A stretch of 24,080 bases of DNA from Sphaeroforma sirkka. Its lineage: Eukaryota > Opisthokonta > Ichthyosporea > Ichthyophonida. Shown piece by piece: positions 9,001-23,660 of the stretch (the stretch's first letter is position 1; each line of letters opens with the position of its first letter). Location: the NCBI GenBank assembly GCA_001586965.3, contig LUCW03002058.1, positions 1 to 24,080 on the forward strand, given 5' to 3'. The notes beneath the pieces were generated by a model. That model saw nothing but the letters and a program-made list of their open reading frames with translations, ran no database searches and was not told where the DNA came from. Position numbers and translations under genes: made by a program.

Positions 9001-10857
9001 CCTAATTGCCTATGTATTCACAGTTCAGGGTATTGCACCTAATTGCCTATGTATTCACAGTTCCAGGGTATTGCACCTAATTGCCTATGTATTCACAGTT
9101 CCAGGGGTATTGCACCTAATTGCCTATGTATTCACAGTTCCAGGGTATTGCACCTAATTGCCTATGTATTCACAGTTCAGGGTATTGCACCTAATTGCCT
9201 ATGTATTCACAGTTCCAGGGTATTGCACCTAATTGCCTATGTATTCACAGTTCCAGGGTATTGCACCTAATTGCCTATGTATTCACAGTTCCAGGGTATT
9301 GCACCTAATTGCCTATGTATTCACAGTTCCAGGGTATTGCACCTAATTGCCTATGTATTCACAGTTCAGGGTATTGCACCTAATTGCCTATGTATTCACA
9401 GTTCAGGGTATTGCACCCTAATTGCCTATGTATTCACAGTTCAGGGTATTGCACCTAATTGCCTATGTATTCACAGTTCAGGGTATTGCACCTAATTGCC
9501 TATGTATTCACAGTTCAGGGTATTGCACCTAATTGCCTATGTATTCACAGTTCCAGGGTATTGCACCTAATTGCCTATGTATTCACAGTTCAGGGTATTG
9601 CACCTAATTGCCTATGTATTCACAGTTTCAGGGTATTGCACCTAATTGCCTATGTATTCACAGTTCCAGGGTATTGCACCTAATTGCCTATGTATTCACA
9701 GTTCCAGGGTATTGCACCTAATTGCCTATGTATTCACAGTTCCAGGGTATTGCACCTAATTGCCTATGTATTCACAGTTCCAGGGTATTGCACCTAATTG
9801 CCTATGTATTCACAGTTCAGGGTATTGCACCTAATTGCCTATGTATTCACAGTTCCAGGGTATTGCACCTAATTGCCTATGTATTCACAGTTCAGGGTAT
9901 TGCACCTAATTGCCTATGTATTCACAGTTCCAGGGTATTGCACCTAATTGCCTATGTATTCACAGTTCCAGGGTATTGCACCTAATTGCCTATGTATTCA
10001 CAGTTCCAGGGTATTGCACCTAATTGCCTATGTATTCACAGTTCCAGGGTATTGCACCTAATTGCCTATGTATTCACAGTTCCAGGGTATTGCACCTAAT
10101 TGCCTATGTATTCACAGTTCAGGGTATTGCACCTAATTGCCTATGTATTCACAGTTCCAGGGTATTGCACCTAATTGCCTATGTATTCACAGTTCCAGGG
10201 TATTGCACCCTAATTGCCTATGTATTCACAGTTCCAGGGTATTGCACCTAATTGCCTATGTATTCACAGTTCAGGGTATTGCACCTAATTGCCTATGTAT
10301 TCACAGTTCCAGGGTATTGCACCTAATTGCCTATGTATTCACAGTTCCAGGGTATTGCACCTAATTGCCTATGTATTCACAGTTCCAGGGTATTGCACCT
10401 AATTGCCTATGTATTCACAGTTCCAGGGTATTGCACCTAATTGCCTATGTATTCACAGTTCCAGGGTATTGCACCTAATTGCCTATGTATTCACAGTTCA
10501 GGGTATTGCACCTAATTGCCTATGTATTCACAGTTCCAGGGTATTGCACCTAATTGCCTATGTATTCACAGTTCCAGGGTATTGCACCTAATTGCCTATG
10601 TATTCACAGTTCAGGGTATTGCACCCTAATTGCCTATGTATTCACAGTTCCAGGGTATTGCACCTAATTGCCTATGTATTCACAGTTCCAGGGTATTGCA
10701 CCTAATTGCCTATGTATTCACAGTTCCAGGGTATTGCACCTAATTGCCTATGTATTCACAGTTCCAGGGTATTGCACCTAATTGCCTATGTATTCACAGT
10801 TCCAGGGTATTGCACCTAATTGCCTATGTATTCACAGTTCAGGGGTATTGCACCTAA

Positions 10858-12135
10858 TTGCCTATGTATTCACAGTTCCAGGGTATTGCACCTAATTGCC
10901 TATGTATTCACAGTTCCGGGGTATTGCACCTAATTGCCTATGTATTCACAGTTCAGGGTATTGCACCTAATTGCCTATGTATTCACAGTTCCAGGGTATT
11001 GCACCTAATTGCCTATGTATTCACAGTTCCAGGGTATTGCACCTAATTGCCTATGTATTCACAGTTCAGGGTATTGCACCTAATTGCCTATGTATTCACA
11101 GTTCCAGGGTATTGCACCTAATTGCCTATGTATTCACAGTTCCAGGGTATTGCACCTAATTGCCTATGTATTCACAGTTCAGGGTATTGCACCTAATTGC
11201 CTATGTATTCACAGTTCCAGGGTATTGCACCTAATTGCCTATGTATTCACAGTTCAGGGTATTGCACCTAATTGCCTATGTATTCACAGTTCAGGGTATT
11301 GCACCTAATTGCCTATGTATTCACAGTTCCAGGGTATTGCACCTAATTGCCTATGTATTCACAGTTCAGGGTATTGCACCTAATTGCCTATGTATTCACA
11401 GTTCAGGGTATTGCACCTAATTGCCTATGCCTATGTATTCCCAGTTCCAGGGTATTGCACCTAATTGCCTATGTATTCACAGTTCCAGGGTATTGCACCT
11501 AATTGCCTATGTATTCACAGTTCCAGGGTATTGCACCTAATTGCCTATGTATTCACAGTTCAGGGTATTGCACCTAATTGCCTATGTATTCACAGTTCCA
11601 GGGTATTGCACCTAATTGCCTATGTATTCACAGTTCAGGGTATTGCACCTAATTGCCTATGTATTCACAGTTCAGGGTATTGCACCTAATTGCCTATGTA
11701 TTCACAGTTCCAGGGTATTGCACCTAATTGCCTATGTATTCACAGTTCCAGGGTATTGCACCTAATTGCCTATGTATTCACAGTTCAGGGTATTGCACCT
11801 AATTGCCTATGTATTCACAGTTCCAGGGTATTGCACCTAATTGCCTATGTATTCACAGTTCCAGGGTATTGCACCTAATTGCCTATGTATTCACAGTTCA
11901 GGGTATTGCACCTAATTGCCTATGTATTCACAGTTCCAGGGTATTGCACCTAATTGCCTATGTATTCACAGTTCAGGGTATTGCACCTAATTGCCTATGT
12001 ATTCACAGTTCAGGGTATTGCACCCTAATTGCCTATGTATTCACAGTTCCAGGGTATTGCACCTAATTGCCTATGTATTCACAGTTCCAGGGTATTGCAC
12101 CTAATTGCCTATGTATTCACAGTTCAGGGTATTGC
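10858..12135 (+). repeat. Array segment with AAB/ABB trimer register (about 113 bp)
   Basis: Read unit by unit, the order of 38-bp (A) and 37-bp (B) forms is AAB AAB AAB ABB ABB, then one odd unit with a 6-bp duplication and CCC (11416-11450), then AAB ABB AAB AAB ABB AAB. In each trimer the first unit is A and the third is B; only the middle one varies. This gives a repeat of 112-113 bp above the monomer. Neighbouring stretches follow other patterns: AAAAAB between about 9929 and 10840, and AAAB three times at about 12460-12880. Confidence 0.65.
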
Positions 12136-15100
12136 ACCTAATTGCCTATGTATTCACAGTTCCAGGGTATTGCACCTAATTGCCTATGTATTCACAGTTC
12201 CAGGGGTATTGCACCTAATTGCCTATGTATTCACAGTTCCAGGGTATTGCACCTAATTGCCTATGTATTCACAGTTCAGGGGTATTGCACCTAAGCCTAT
12301 GTATTCACAGTTCCAGGGTATTGCACCTAATTGCCTATGTATTCACAGTTCAGGGTATTGCACCTAATTGCCTATGTATTCACAGTTCCAGGGTATTGCA
12401 CCTAATTGCCTATGTATTCACAGTTCAGGGTATTGCACCTAATTGCCTATGTATTCACAGTTCCAGGGTATTGCACCTAATTGCCTATGTATTCACAGTT
12501 CCAGGGTATTGCACCTAATTGCCTATGTATTCACAGTTCCAGGGTATTGCACCTAATTGCCTATGTATTCACAGTTCAGGGTATTGCACCTAATTGCCTA
12601 TGTATTCACAGTTCCAGGGTATTGCACCTAATTGCCTATGTATTCACAGTTCCAGGGTATTGCACCTAATTGCCTATGTATTCACAGTTCCAGGGTATTG
12701 CACCTAATTGCCTATGTATTCACAGTTCAGGGTATTGCACCTAATTGCCTATGTATTCACAGTTCCAGGGTATTGCACCTAATTGCCTATGTATTCACAG
12801 TTCCAGGGTATTGCACCTAATTGCCTATGTATTCACAGTTCCAGGTATTGCACCTAATTGCCTATGTATTCACAGTTCAGGGTATTGCACCTAATTGCCT
12901 ATGTATTCACAGTTCCAGGGTATTGCACCTAATTGCCTATGTATTCACAGTTCCAGGGTATTGCACCTAATTGCCTATGTATTCACAGTTCAGGGTATTG
13001 CACCTAATTGCCTATGTATTCACAGTTCCAGGGTATTGCACCTAATTGCCTATGTATTCACAGTTCCAGGGTATTGCACCTAATTGCCTATGTATTCACA
13101 GTTCCAGGGTATTGCACCTAATTGCCTATGTATTCACAGTTCCAGGGTATTGCACCTAATTGCCTATGTATTCACAGTTCCAGGGTATTGCACCTAATTG
13201 CCTATGTATTCACAGTTCAGGGTATTGCACCTAATTGCCTATGTATTCACAGTTCAGGGTATTGCACCTAATTGCCTATGTATTCACAGTTCAGGGTATT
13301 GCACCTAATTGCCTATGTATTCACAGTTCCAGGGTATTGCACCTAATTGCCTATGTATTCACAGTTCAGGGTATTGCACCTAATTGCCTATGTATTCACA
13401 GTTCAGGGTATTGCACCTAATTGCCTATGTATTCACAGTTCAGGGTATTGCACCTAATTGCCTATGTATTCACAGTTCAGGGTATTGCACCTAATTGCCT
13501 ATGTATTCACAGTTCAGGGTATTGCACCTAATTGCCTATGTATTCACAGTTCCAGGGTATTGCACCTAATTGCCTATGTATTCACAGTTCCAGGGTATTG
13601 CACCTAATTGCCTATGTATTCACAGTTCCAGGGTATTGCACCTAATTGCCTATGTATTCACAGTTCCAGGGTATTGCACCTAATTGCCTATGTATTCACA
13701 GTTCCAGGGTATTGCACCTAATTGCCTATGTATTCACAGTTCCAGGGTATTGCACCTAATTGCCTATGTATTCACAGTTCCAGGGGTATTGCACCTAATT
13801 GCCTATGTATTCACAGTTTCAGGGTATTGCACCTAATTGCCTATGTATTCACAGTTCCAGGGTATTGCACCTAATTGCCTATGTATTCACAGTTCAGGGT
13901 ATTGCACCTAATTGCCTATGTATTCACAGTTCAGGGTATTGCACCTAATTGCCTATGTATTCACAGTTCCAGGGTATTGCACCTAATTGCCTATGTATTC
14001 ACAGTTCAGGGTATTGCACCTAATTGCCTATGTATTCACAGTTCCAGGGTATTGCACCTAATTGCCTATGTATTCACAGTTCAGGGTATTGCACCTAATT
14101 GCCTATGTATTCACAGTTCAGGGTATTGCACCTAATTGCCTATGTATTCACAGTTCAGGGTATTGCACCTAATTGCCTATGTATTCACAGTTCCAGGGTA
14201 TTGCACCTAATTGCCTATGTATTCACAGTTCAGGGTATTGCACCTAATTGCCTATGTATTCACAGTTCAGGGTATTGCACCTAATTGCCTATGTATTCAC
14301 AGTTCAGGGTATTGCACCTAATTGCCTATGTATTCACAGTTCAGGGTATTGCACCTAATTGCCTATGTATTCACAGTTCAGGGTATTGCACCTAATTGCC
14401 TATGTATTCACAGTTCAGGGTATTGCACCTAATTGCCTATGTATTCACAGTTCCAGGGTATTGCACCTAATTGCCTATGTATTCACAGTTCCAGGGTATT
14501 GCACCTAATTGCCTATGTATTCACAGTTCCAGGGTATTGCACCTAATTGCCTATGTATTCACAGTTTCAGGGTATTGCACCTAATTGCCTATGTATTCAC
14601 AGTTCAGGGTATTGCACCCTAATTGCCTATGTATTCCCAGTTCAGGTGTGCACCTAATTGCCTATGTATTCACAGTTCCAGGGTATTGCACCTAATTGCC
14701 TATGTATTCACAGTTCAGGGTATTGCACCTAATTGCCTATGTATTCACAGTTCCAGGGTATTGCACCTAATGCCCTATGTATTCACAGTTCCAGGGTATT
14801 GCACCTAATTGCCTATGTATTCACAGTTCAGGGGTATTGCACCTAATTGCCTATGTATTCACAGTTCAGGGTATTGCACCTAATTGCCTATGTATTCACA
14901 GTTCCAGGGTATTGCACCTAATTGCCTATGTATTCACAGTTCCAGGGTATTGCACCTAATTGCCTATGTATTCACAGTTCCAGGGTATTGCACCTAATTG
15001 CCTATGTATTCACAGTTCAGGGTATTGCACCTAATTGCCTATGTATTCACAGTTCCAGGGTATTGCACCTAATTGCCTATGTATTCACAGTTCAGGGTAT

Positions 15101-18100
15101 TGCACCTAATTGCCTATGTATTCACAGTTCCAGGGTATTGCACCTAATTGCCTATGTATTCACAGTTCCAGGGTATTGCACCTAATTGCCTATGTATTCA
15201 CAGTTCAGGGTATTGCACCTAATTGCCTATGTATTCACAGTTCCAGGGTATTGCACCTAATTGCCTATTGTATTCACAGTTCAGGGTATTGCACCTAATT
15301 GCCTATGTATTCACAGTTCCAGGGTATTGCACCTAATTGCCTATGTATTCACAGTTCCAGGGTATTGCACCTAATTGCCTATGTATTCACAGTTCAGGGT
15401 ATTGCACCTAATTGCCTATGTATTCACAGTTCCAGGGTATTGCACCTAATTGCCTATGTATTCACAGTTCCAGGGTATTGCACCTAATTGCCTATGTATT
15501 CACAGTTCCAGGGTATTGCACCTAATTGCCTATGTATTCACAGTTCAGGGTATTGCACCTAATTGCCTATGTATTCACAGTTCAGGGTATTGCACCTAAT
15601 TGCCTATGTATTCACAGTTCAGGGTATTGCACCTAATTGCCTATGTATTCACAGTTCCAGGGTATTGCACCTAATTGCCTATGTATTCACAGTTCAGGGG
15701 TATTGCACCTAATTGCCTATGTATTCACAGTTCAGGGTATTGCACCTAATTGCCTATGTATTCACAGTTCCAGGGTATTGCACCTAATTGCCTATGTATT
15801 CACAGTTCAGGGTATTGCACCTAATTGCCTATGTATTCACAGTTCCAGGGTATTGCACCTAATTGCCTATGTATTCACAGTTCAGGGTATTGCACCTAAT
15901 TGCCTATGTATTCACAGTTCAGGGTATTGCACCTAATTGCCTATGTATTCACAGTTCCAGGGTATTGCACCTAATTGCCTATGTATTCACAGTTCCAGGG
16001 TATTGCACCTAATTGCCTATGTATTCACAGTTCCAGGGTATTGCACCTAATTGCCTATGTATTCCCAGTTCCAGGGTATTGCACCTAATTGCCTATGTAT
16101 TCACAGTTCCAGGGTATTGCACCTAATTGCCTATGTATTCACAGTTCCAGGGTATTGCACCTAATTGCCTATGTATTCACAGTTCAGGGTATTGCACCTA
16201 ATTGCCTATGTATTCACAGTTCAGGGTATTGCACCTAATTGCCTATGTATTCACAGTTCCAGGGTTTGCACCTAATTGCCTATGTATTCACAGTTCAGGG
16301 TATTGCACCTAATTGCCTATGTATTCACAGTTCCAGGGTATTGCACCTAATTGCCTATGTATTCACAGTTCCAGGGTATTGCACCTAATTGCCTATGTAT
16401 TCACAGTTCAGGGTATTGCACCTAATTGCCTATGTATTCACAGTTCCAGGGGTATTGCACCTAATTGCCTATGTATTCACAGTTCCAGGGTATTGCACCT
16501 AATTGCCTATGTATTCACAGTTCAGGGTATTGCACCTAATTGCCTATGTATTCACAGTTCCAGGGTGTGCACCTAATTGCCTATGTATTCACAGTTCAGG
16601 GTATTGCACCTAATTGCCTATGTATTCACAGTTCCAGGGTATTGCACCTAATTGCCTATGTATTCACAGTTCCAGGGTATTGCACCTAATTGCCTATGTA
16701 TTCACAGTTCCAGGGTATTGCACCTAATTGCCTATGTATTCACAGTTCAGGGTATTGCACCTAATTGCCTATGTATTCACAGTTCCAGGGTATTGCACCT
16801 AATTGCCTATGTATTCACAGTTCAGGGTATTGCACCTAATTGCCTATGTATTCACAGTTCAGGGTATTGCACCTAATTGCCTATGTATTCACAGTTCAGG
16901 GTATTGCACCTAATTGCCTATGTATTCACAGTTCCAGGGTATTGCACCTAATTGCCTATGTATTCACAGTTCAGGGTATTGCACCTAATTGCCTATGTAT
17001 TCACAGTTCCAGGGTATTGCACCTAATTGCCTATGTATTCACAGTTCAGGGTATTGCACCTAATTGCCTATGTATTCACAGTTCAGGGTATTGCACCTAA
17101 TTGCCTATGTATTCACAGTTCAGGGGTATTGCACCTAATTGCCTATGTATTCACAGTTCCAGGGTATTGCACCTAATTGCCTATGTATTCACAGTTCCAG
17201 GGTATTGCACCTAATTGCCTATGTATTCACAGTTCCAGGGTATTGCACCTAATTGCCTATGTATTCACAGTTCAGGGTATTGCACCTAATTGCCTATGTA
17301 TTCACAGTTCAGGGTATTGCACCTAATTGCCTATGTATTCACAGTTCAGGGTATTGCACCTAATTGCCTATGTATTCACAGTTCAGGGTATTGCACCTAA
17401 TTGCCTATGTATTCACAGTTCCAGGGTATTGCACCTAATTGCCTATGTATTCACAGTTCCAGGGTATTGCACCTAATTGCCTATGTATTCACAGTTCAGG
17501 GTATTGCACCTAATTGCCTATGTATTCACAGTTCCAGGGTATTGCACCTAATTGCCTATGTATTCACAGTTCAGGGTATTGCACCTAATTGCCTATGTAT
17601 TCACAGTTCAGGGTATTGCACCTAATTGCCTATGTATTCACAGTTCCAGGGTATTGCACCTAATTGCCTATGTATTCACAGTTCCAGGGTATTGCACCTA
17701 ATTGCCTATGTATTCACAGTTCCAGGGTATTGCACCTAATTGCCTATGTATTCACAGTTCCAGGGTATTGCACCTAATTGCCTATGTATTCACAGTTCAG
17801 GGGTATTGCACCTAATTGCCTATGTATTCACAGTTCAGGGTATTGCACCTAATTGCCTATGTATTCACAGTTCAGGGTATTGCACCTAATTGCCTATGTA
17901 TTCACAGTTCAGGGTATTGCACCTAATTGCCTATGTATTCACAGTTCAGGGTATTGCACCTAATTGCCTATGTATTCACAGTTCCAGGGTATTGCACCTA
18001 ATTGCCTATGTATTCACAGTTCCAGGGTATTGCACCTAATTGCCTATGTATTCACAGTTCAGGGTATTGCACCTAATTGCCTATGTATTCACAGTTCCAG

Positions 18101-18599
18101 GGTATTGCACCTAATTGCCTATGTATTCACAGTTCCAGGGTATTGCACCTAATTGCCTATGTATTCACAGTTCAGGGTATTGCACCTAATTGCCTATGTA
18201 TTCACAGTTCAGGGTATTGCACCTAATTGCCTATGTATTCACAGTTCCAGGGTATATTGCACCTAATTGCCTATGTATTCACAGTTCCAGGGTATTGCAC
18301 CTAATTGCCTATGTATTCACAGTTCAGGGTATTGCACCTAATTGCCTATGTATTCACAGTTCCAGGGTATTGCACCTAATTGCCTATGTATTCACAGTTC
18401 CAGGGTATTGCACCTAATTGCCTATGTATTCACAGTTCAGGGTATTGCACCTAATTGCCTATGTATTCACAGTTCAGGGTATTGCACCTAATTGCCTATG
18501 TATTCACAGTTCCAGGGTATTGCACCTAATTGCCTATGTATTCACAGTTCAGGGTATTGCACCTAATTGCCTATGTATTCACAGTTCCAGGGTATTGCA

Positions 18600-21500
18600 C
18601 CTAATTGCCTATGTATTCACAGTTTCAGGGTATTGCACCTAATTGCCTATGTATTCACAGTTCCAGGGTATTGCACCCTAATTGCCTATGTATTCACAGT
18701 TCCAGGGTATTGCACCTAATTGCCTATGTATTCACAGTTCCAGGGTATTGCACCTAATTGCCTATGTATTCACAGTTCAGGGTATTGCACCTAATTGCCT
18801 ATGTATTCACAGTTCAGGGTATTGCACCCTAATTGCCTATGTATTCACAGTTCCAGGGTATTGCACCTAATTGCCTATGTATTCACAGTTCAGGGTATTG
18901 CACCTAATTGCCTATGTATTCACAGTTTCAGGGTATTGCACCTAATTGCCTATGTATTCACAGTTCCAGGGTATTGCACCTAATTGCCTATGTATTCACA
19001 GTTTCAGGGTATTGCACCTAATTGCCTATGTATTCACAGTTCAGGGTATTGCACCTAATTGCCTATGTATTCACAGTTTCAGGGTATTGCACCTAATTGC
19101 CTATGTATTCACAGTTCAGGGTATTGCACCTAATTGCCTATGTATTCACAGTTCCACGGTATTGCACCTAATTGCCTATGTATTCACAGTTTCAGGGTAT
19201 TGCACCTAATTGCCTATGTATTCACAGTTCCAGGGTATTGCACCTAATTGCCTATGTATTCACAGTTCCAGGGTATTGCACCTAATTGCCTATGTATTCA
19301 CAGTTCAGGGTATTGCACCTAATTGCCTATGTATTCACAGTTCCAGGGTATTGCACCTAATTGCCTATGTATTCACAGTTCAGGGTATTGCACCTAATTG
19401 CCTATGTATTCACAGTTCCAGGGTATTGCACCTAATTGCCTATGTATTCACAGTTCCAGGGTATTGCACCTAATTGCCTATGTATTCACAGTTCCGGGGT
19501 ATTGCACCTAATTGCCTATGTATGTATTCACAGTTCAGGGTATTGCACCTAATTGCCTATGTATTCACAGTTCAGGGTATTGCACCTAATTGCCTATGTA
19601 TTCACAGTTCCAGGGTATTGCACCTAATTGCCTATGTATTCACAGTTCCAGGGTATTGCACCTAATTGCCTATGTATTCACAGTTCCAGGGTATTGCACC
19701 TAATTGCCTATGTATTCACAGTTCCAGGGGTATTGCACCTAATTGCCTATGTATTCACAGTTCAGGGTATTGCACCTAATTGCCTATGTATTCACAGTTC
19801 CAGGGTATTGCACCTAATTGCCTATGTATTCACAGTTCAGGGTATTGCACCTAATTGCCTATGTATTCACAGTTCAGGGGTATTGCACCTAATTGCCTAT
19901 GTATTCACAGTTCCAGGGTATTGCACCTAATTGCCTATGTATTCACAGTTCAGGGTATTGCACCTAATTGCCTATGTATTCACAGTTCCAGGGTATTGCA
20001 CCTAATTGCCTATGTATTCACAGTTCCAGGGTATTGCACCTAATTGCCTATGTATTCACAGTTCAGGGTATTGCACCTAATTGCCTATGTATTCACAGTT
20101 TCAGGGTATTGCACCTAATTGCCTATGTATTCACAGTTCCGGGGTATTGCACCTAATTGCCTATGTATTCACAGTTCAGGGTATTGCACCTAATTGCCTA
20201 TGTATTCACAGTTCAGGGTATTGCACCTAATTGCCTATGTATTCACAGTTCCAGGGTATTGCACCTAATTGCCTATGTATTCACAGTTCAGGGTATTGCA
20301 CCTAATTGCCTATGTATTCACAGTTTCAGGGTATTGCACCTAATTGCCTATGTATTCACAGTTCCAGGGTATTGCACCTAATTGCCTATGTATTCACAGT
20401 TCAGGGGTATTGCACCTAATTGCCTATGTATTCACAGTTCCAGGGTATTGCACCTAATTGCCTATGTATTCACAGTTCAGGGTATTGCACCTAATTGCCT
20501 ATGTATTCACAGTTCCAGGGTATTGCACCTAATTGCCTATGTATTCACAGTTCCAGGGTATTGCACCTAATTGCCTATGTATTCACAGTTCAGGGTATTG
20601 CACCTAATTGCCTATGTATTCACAGTTCAGGGTATTGCACCTAATTGCCTATGTATTCACAGTTCAGGGTATTGCACCTAATTGCCTATGTATTCACAGT
20701 TCAGGGTATTGCACCTAATTGCCTAATTGCCTATGTATTCACAGTTCAGGGTATTGCACCTAATTGCCTATGTATTCACAGTTCAGGGTATTGCACCTAA
20801 TTGCCTATGTATTCACAGTTCAGGGTATTGCACCTAATTGCCTATGTATTCACAGTTCCAGGGGTATTGCACCTAATTGCCTATGTATTCACAGTTCCAG
20901 GGTATTGCACCTAATTGCCTATGTATTCACAGTTCAGGGTATTGCACCTAATTGCCTATGTATTCACAGTTCAGGGTATTGCACCTAATTGCCTATGTAT
21001 TCACATTCAGGGTATTGCACCTAATTGCCTATGTATTCACAGTTCAGGTATTGCACCTAATTGCCTGTATTCACAGTTCCAGGGTATTGCACCTAATTGC
21101 CTATGTATTCACAGTCCAGGGTATTGCACCTAATTGCCTATGTATTCACAGTTCCAGGGGTGTGCACCTACCTAATTGCCTATGTATTCACAGTTCAGGG
21201 TATTGCACCTAATTGCCTATGTATTCACAGTTTCAGGGTATTGCACCTAATTGCCTATGTATTCACAGTTCAGGGTATTGCACCTAATTGCCTATGTATT
21301 CACAGTTCAGGGAGGGTATTGCACCTAATTGCCTATGTATTCACAGTTCAGGGTATTGCACCTAATTGCCTATGTATTCACAGTTTCAGGGTATTGCACC
21401 TAATTGCCTATGTATTCACAGTTCAGGGTATTTGCACCTAATTGCCTATGTATTCACAGTTCAGGGTATTGCACCTAATTGCCTATGTATTCACAGTTCA

Positions 21501-23660
21501 GGGTATTGCACCTAATTGCCTATGTATTCACAGTTCCAGGGGTATTGCACCTAATTGCCTATGTATTCACAGTTCCAGGGTATTGCACCTAATTGCCTAT
21601 GTATTCACAGTTCCAGGGTATTGCACCTAATTGCCTATGTATTCACAGTTCCCAGGGTATTGCACCTAATTGCCTATGTATTCACAGTTCAGGGTATTGC
21701 ACCTAATTGCCTATGTATTCACAGTTCCAGGGTATTGCACCTAATTGCCTATGTATTCACAGTTTCAGGGTATTGCACCTAATTGCCTATGTATTCACAG
21801 TTCAGGGTATTGCACCTAATTGCCTATGTATTCACAGTTCCAGGGTATTGCACCTAATTGCCTATGTATTCACAGTTCAGGGTATTGCACCTAATTGCCT
21901 ATGTATTCACAGTTCAGGGTATTGCACCTAATTGCCTATGTATTCACAGTTCAGGGTATTGCACCTAATTGCCTATGTATTCCCAGTTCAGGGTATTGCA
22001 CCTAATTGCCTATGTATTCACAGTTCAGGGTATTGCACCTAATTGCCTATGTATTCACAGTTCAGGGGTGTGCACCTAATTGCCTATGTATTCACAGTTC
22101 CAGGGTATTGCACCTAATTGCCTATGTATTCACAGTTCCAGGGTATTGCACCTAATTGCCTATGTATTCACAGTTCTAATTGGGTTATTGCACCTAATTG
22201 CCTATGTATTCACAGTTCAGGGTATTGCACCCTAATTGCCTATGTATTCACAGTTCAGGGGTATTGCACCTAATTGCCTATGTATTCACAGTTCCAGGGT
22301 ATTGCACCTAATTGCCTATGTATTCACAGTTCAGGGTATTGCACCTAATTGCCTATGTATTCACAGTTCAGGGTATTGCACCTAATTGCCTATGTATTCA
22401 CAGTTCAGGGTATTGCACCTAATTGCCTATGTATTCACAGTTCAGGGTATTGCACCTAATTGCCTATGTATTCACAGTTCAGGGTATTGCACCTAATTGC
22501 CTATGTATTCACAGTTCAGGGTATTGCACCTAATTGCCTATGTATTCACAGTTCCAGGGTATTGCACCTAATTGCCTATGTATTCACAGTTCGGGGTATT
22601 GCACCTAATTGCCTATGTATTCACAGTTCCAGGGTATTGCACCTAATTGCCTATGTATTCACAGTTCCAGGGTATTGCACCTAATTGCCTATGTATTCAC
22701 AGTTCAGGGTATTGCACCTAATTGCCTATGTATTCACAGTTCAGGGTATTGCACCTAATTGCCTATGTATTCACAGTTCCAGGGTATTGCACCTAATTGC
22801 CTATGTATTCCCAGTTCAGGGTATTGCACCTAATTGCCTATGTATTCACAGTTCCAGGGTATTGCACCTAATTGCCTATGTATTCACAGTTTCAGGGTAT
22901 TGCACCTAATTGCCTATGTATTCACAGTTTCAGGGTATTGCACCTAATTGCCTATGTATTCACAGTTCAGGGTATTGCACCTAATTGCCTATGTATTCAC
23001 AGTTCCAGGGTATTGCACCTAATTGCCTATGTATTCACAGTTCCAGGGTATTGCACCTAATTGCCTATGTATTCACAGTTCCAGGGTATTGCACCTAATT
23101 GCCTATGTATTCACAGTTCAGGGTATTATTGCACCTAATTGCCTATGTATTCACAGTTCAGGGTATTGCACCTAATTGCCTATGTATTCACAGTTCCAGG
23201 GTATTGCACCTAATTGCCTATGTATTCACAGTTCAGGGTATTGCACCTAATTGCCTATGTATTCACAGTTCAGGGTATTGCACCTAATTGCCTATGTATT
23301 CACAGTTCAGGGGTATTGCACCTAATTGCCTATGTATTCACAGTTCAGGGTATTGCACCTAATTGCCTATGTATTCACAGTTCAGGGTATTGCACCTAAT
23401 TGCCTATGTATTCACAGTTCAGGGTATTGCACCTAATTGCCTATGTATTCACAGTTCCAGGGTATTGCACCCTAATTGCCTATGTATTCACAGTTCCAGG
23501 GTATTGCACCTAATTGCCTATGTATTCACAGTTCAGGGTATTGCACCTAATTGCCTATGTATTCACAGTTCAGGGTATTGCACCTAATTGCCTATGTATT
23601 CACAGTTCAGGGGTATTGCACCTAATTGCCTATGTATTCACAGTTTCAGGGTATTGCACC
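18600..23660 (+). repeat. Array segment enriched in the T form ('agtttcagg')
   Basis: Thirteen units with TTC in place of TCC or TC lie at about 18621, 18925, 19001, 19077, 19190, 20099, 20321, 21230, 21381, 21761, 22889, 22927 and 23641. Only four occur in the preceding 13.7 kb of array (about 5374, 9625, 13816 and 14563). This points to local spread of a variant. Confidence 0.75.
21001..21440 (+). repeat. Second degenerate zone within the array
   Basis: A cluster of damaged units: 'cacattcagg' at 21002 (loss of 'agt'-like bases), 'ttcaggtatt' at 21043 (one G pair short), 'ttgcctgtattc' at 21061 (loss of 'at'), 'cagtccagg' at 21112, 'caggggtgtgcacctacctaa' region at 21155-21175, 'cagggagggtatt' at 21308 and 'gtatttgcacc' at 21428. 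Units on either side are regular. Confidence 0.75.
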
